7,226 nt of DNA from Deltaproteobacteria bacterium (GTDB lineage Bacteria; Desulfobacterota_B; Binatia; Binatales; Binataceae). The position numbers and the translations under genes are program-made. Within the stretch, counting starts at the first letter, position 1. The number at the start of each line of letters is the position of its first letter. Positions 6,408-7,226 of the stretch are shown here, piece by piece. The stretch is taken from assembly GCA_021827465.1 (NCBI GenBank), contig JAKAVX010000122.1, positions 1 to 7,226 of the forward strand, written 5' to 3'. Below the pieces are notes generated by a model. That model ran no database searches. It was not told where the DNA came from and saw only the letters and a program-made list of their open reading frames with translations.

Positions 6408-6432
6408 TACAAACGAGGAAATTCAAGCACAA
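6404..6432 (-). promoter_or_regulatory. Putative sigma-70-type promoter for hpnJ
   Basis: Reading the minus strand, TTGTGC (6432-6427) and TATAGT (6409-6404) are 17 bp apart. The -10 matches TATAAT at five of six bases, while the -35 matches only the TTG half. The start would fall near 6397, giving a leader of roughly 37 nt to the ATG at 6360. The stretch is locally AT-richer than the surrounding genes. It implies hpnJ can be transcribed separately from the flippase-like gene upstream. Confidence 0.5.
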
Positions 6433-6490
6433 GGTTATCTGAAATCACCCGGACGGTCACGAAATGGGATGCGTTTTAAGGGGATCGCGG

Positions 6491-6515
6491 AAAAAGTGGC
6501 GCGATTCGCTTCACT
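6491..6515 (-). terminator. Candidate intrinsic terminator of the flippase-like gene
   Basis: Reading the minus strand from the last A of the TAA, AGTG and GCG pair with CGC and CACT around an AAT loop, with a 2x2 internal loop between the stem halves, and a run of five T follows (complement of 6491-6495, its first T shared with the stem). The geometry is right for Rho-independent termination, but the stem is short and interrupted, so efficiency is probably modest. Confidence 0.45.
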
Positions 6516-7226
6516 TAGGCCGCGACTTCGGCCTTCCCCGGCTTTAGGGCCGGAAGGTCAAGCGTCGCGAACGGAATCGCTCCGAGCAGACCCCCGAGCA
6601 TCGTTGCAAGGAACCATAGCAGGCCCAGCGCGATCGCGTCGGCGCGGCTCACTCCGGCCATACCGAACAGCATCAGGTAGGCGGTTTCGCGCACGCCGAG
6701 TCCGTTGAGCGTGATCGGCAGGCTCGCAAAGACGTTTGCAATAGGGACGACGAGCATGAACAGTCCAAGCGGTATGTTCAGCCCGAGCCCGAGCGCCAGC
6801 AGATATTGGCATAGAGCGAGCGAGGCCTGCAGGATGACCGATAGCCCGATAGCGGGAAGCCCCCACGACGGATTGTGCAGGTAGGGCGCAACCGCGCCAA
6901 CCGCTCGACGCATCAGCCTCGGCCCTAAGTGGGCGAGGCGGGCGATTAGCGGCGAGGCGAGGTATCCCAGCAATACTACTGCGCCAACTCCGATAGTCGA
7001 GACGATAACGCTCTTCGGCAGCACGCCGTCGTTGAGAAAAATCGCCGTCGCGGCGGCGAACCAGAACAGCGCGACGAGGCCATAGCCGCGGTCGGCGACC
7101 GTGCACGCGATGGCCTGGGGCATCAGATGGTGGCGGCGGCCAAGATAGAAGGCGCGCGCGGCGTCGCCACCGACCAATCCCGGGACGAACAGATTGGTGA
7201 ACATCCCGACGAAATAATAGGCGAGA
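6515..7226 (-). CDS. Flippase-like integral membrane protein (LPG synthase TM/UPF0104 family), 5' partial
   Basis: The frame continues past the window edge (LAYYFVG precedes the ATG at 7204), so the start is missing; 236 codons are visible, from a family usually about 310-350 residues long. Signature NLFVPGLVGGDAARAFYLGRR near the visible start and SLPITLNGLGVRETAYLMLFGMAGVSRADAIALGLLWFLATMLGGLLGA near the end are hallmarks of the YbhN/AglD-like family that shares its membrane domain with lysylphosphatidylglycerol synthase. About six hydrophobic helices remain; the catalytic lysyltransferase domain is absent, as normal for stand-alone members. HpnL of hopanoid clusters belongs to the same superfamily, but the motifs here look like the general flippase-like group, so I give no symbol. 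Role: probably lipid or lipid-linked sugar movement across the inner membrane (inference). It lies 154 bp upstream of hpnJ, with a candidate terminator and a promoter between them. Confidence 0.85.
   Translation of the reverse strand, partial: LAYYFVGMFTNLFVPGLVGGDAARAFYLGRRHHLMPQAIACTVADRGYGLVALFWFAAATAIFLNDGVLPKSVIVSTIGVGAVVLLGYLASPLIARLAHLGPRLMRRAVGAVAPYLHNPSWGLPAIGLSVILQASLALCQYLLALGLGLNIPLGLFMLVVPIANVFASLPITLNGLGVRETAYLMLFGMAGVSRADAIALGLLWFLATMLGGLLGAIPFATLDLPALKPGKAEVAA

Overview
The window is GC-rich throughout and reads as part of a Gram-negative, hopanoid-producing bacterial chromosome. It carries the C-terminal part of an RND heavy-metal pump, which needs an outer membrane partner, and a hopanoid side-chain module. 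The dense packing, the intergenic repeat built around the core gcgaagcgaaggat, and the gene families suit an uncultured soil or subsurface lineage such as Acidobacteriota, Binatota or a deltaproteobacterial relative. The sequence alone does not settle the phylum.

Left half, plus strand (1-2376): the 3' end of a CzcA/CusA-like HME-RND efflux permease, entering from outside the window, then an SMP-30/gluconolactonase-type six-bladed beta-propeller enzyme with an excellent Shine-Dalgarno. Convergent intergenic zone (2377-2747): no gene, two hairpins just after the SMP-30 stop, and a composite repeat with imperfect direct and inverted copies.

Right half, minus strand (2748-7226), in transcription order: a flippase-like membrane protein cut by the window end, a probable terminator, a promoter with a small palindrome over its -10, hpnJ (radical SAM enzyme for the cyclitol ether head group), a 93-bp gap with two hairpins, hpnI (glycosyltransferase acting on bacteriohopanetetrol), and an EamA/DMT-type transporter whose start lies 10 nt after the hpnI stop.

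How they work together: from the known pathway, HpnI adds N-acetylglucosamine to bacteriohopanetetrol (BHT), HpnK removes the acetyl group, and HpnJ converts BHT glucosamine into BHT cyclitol ether. HpnK is not in the window, and an EamA transporter is tightly coupled to hpnI instead. The transporter may move the hopanoid, its precursor or another lipid, but that is inference. The RND pump and SMP-30 enzyme have no evident link to hopanoids. I see no CRISPR array, tRNA, rRNA or insertion sequence, and no clear sign of a wholly new system; the most distinctive points are the rearranged hopanoid module, its hairpins and the convergent repeat.
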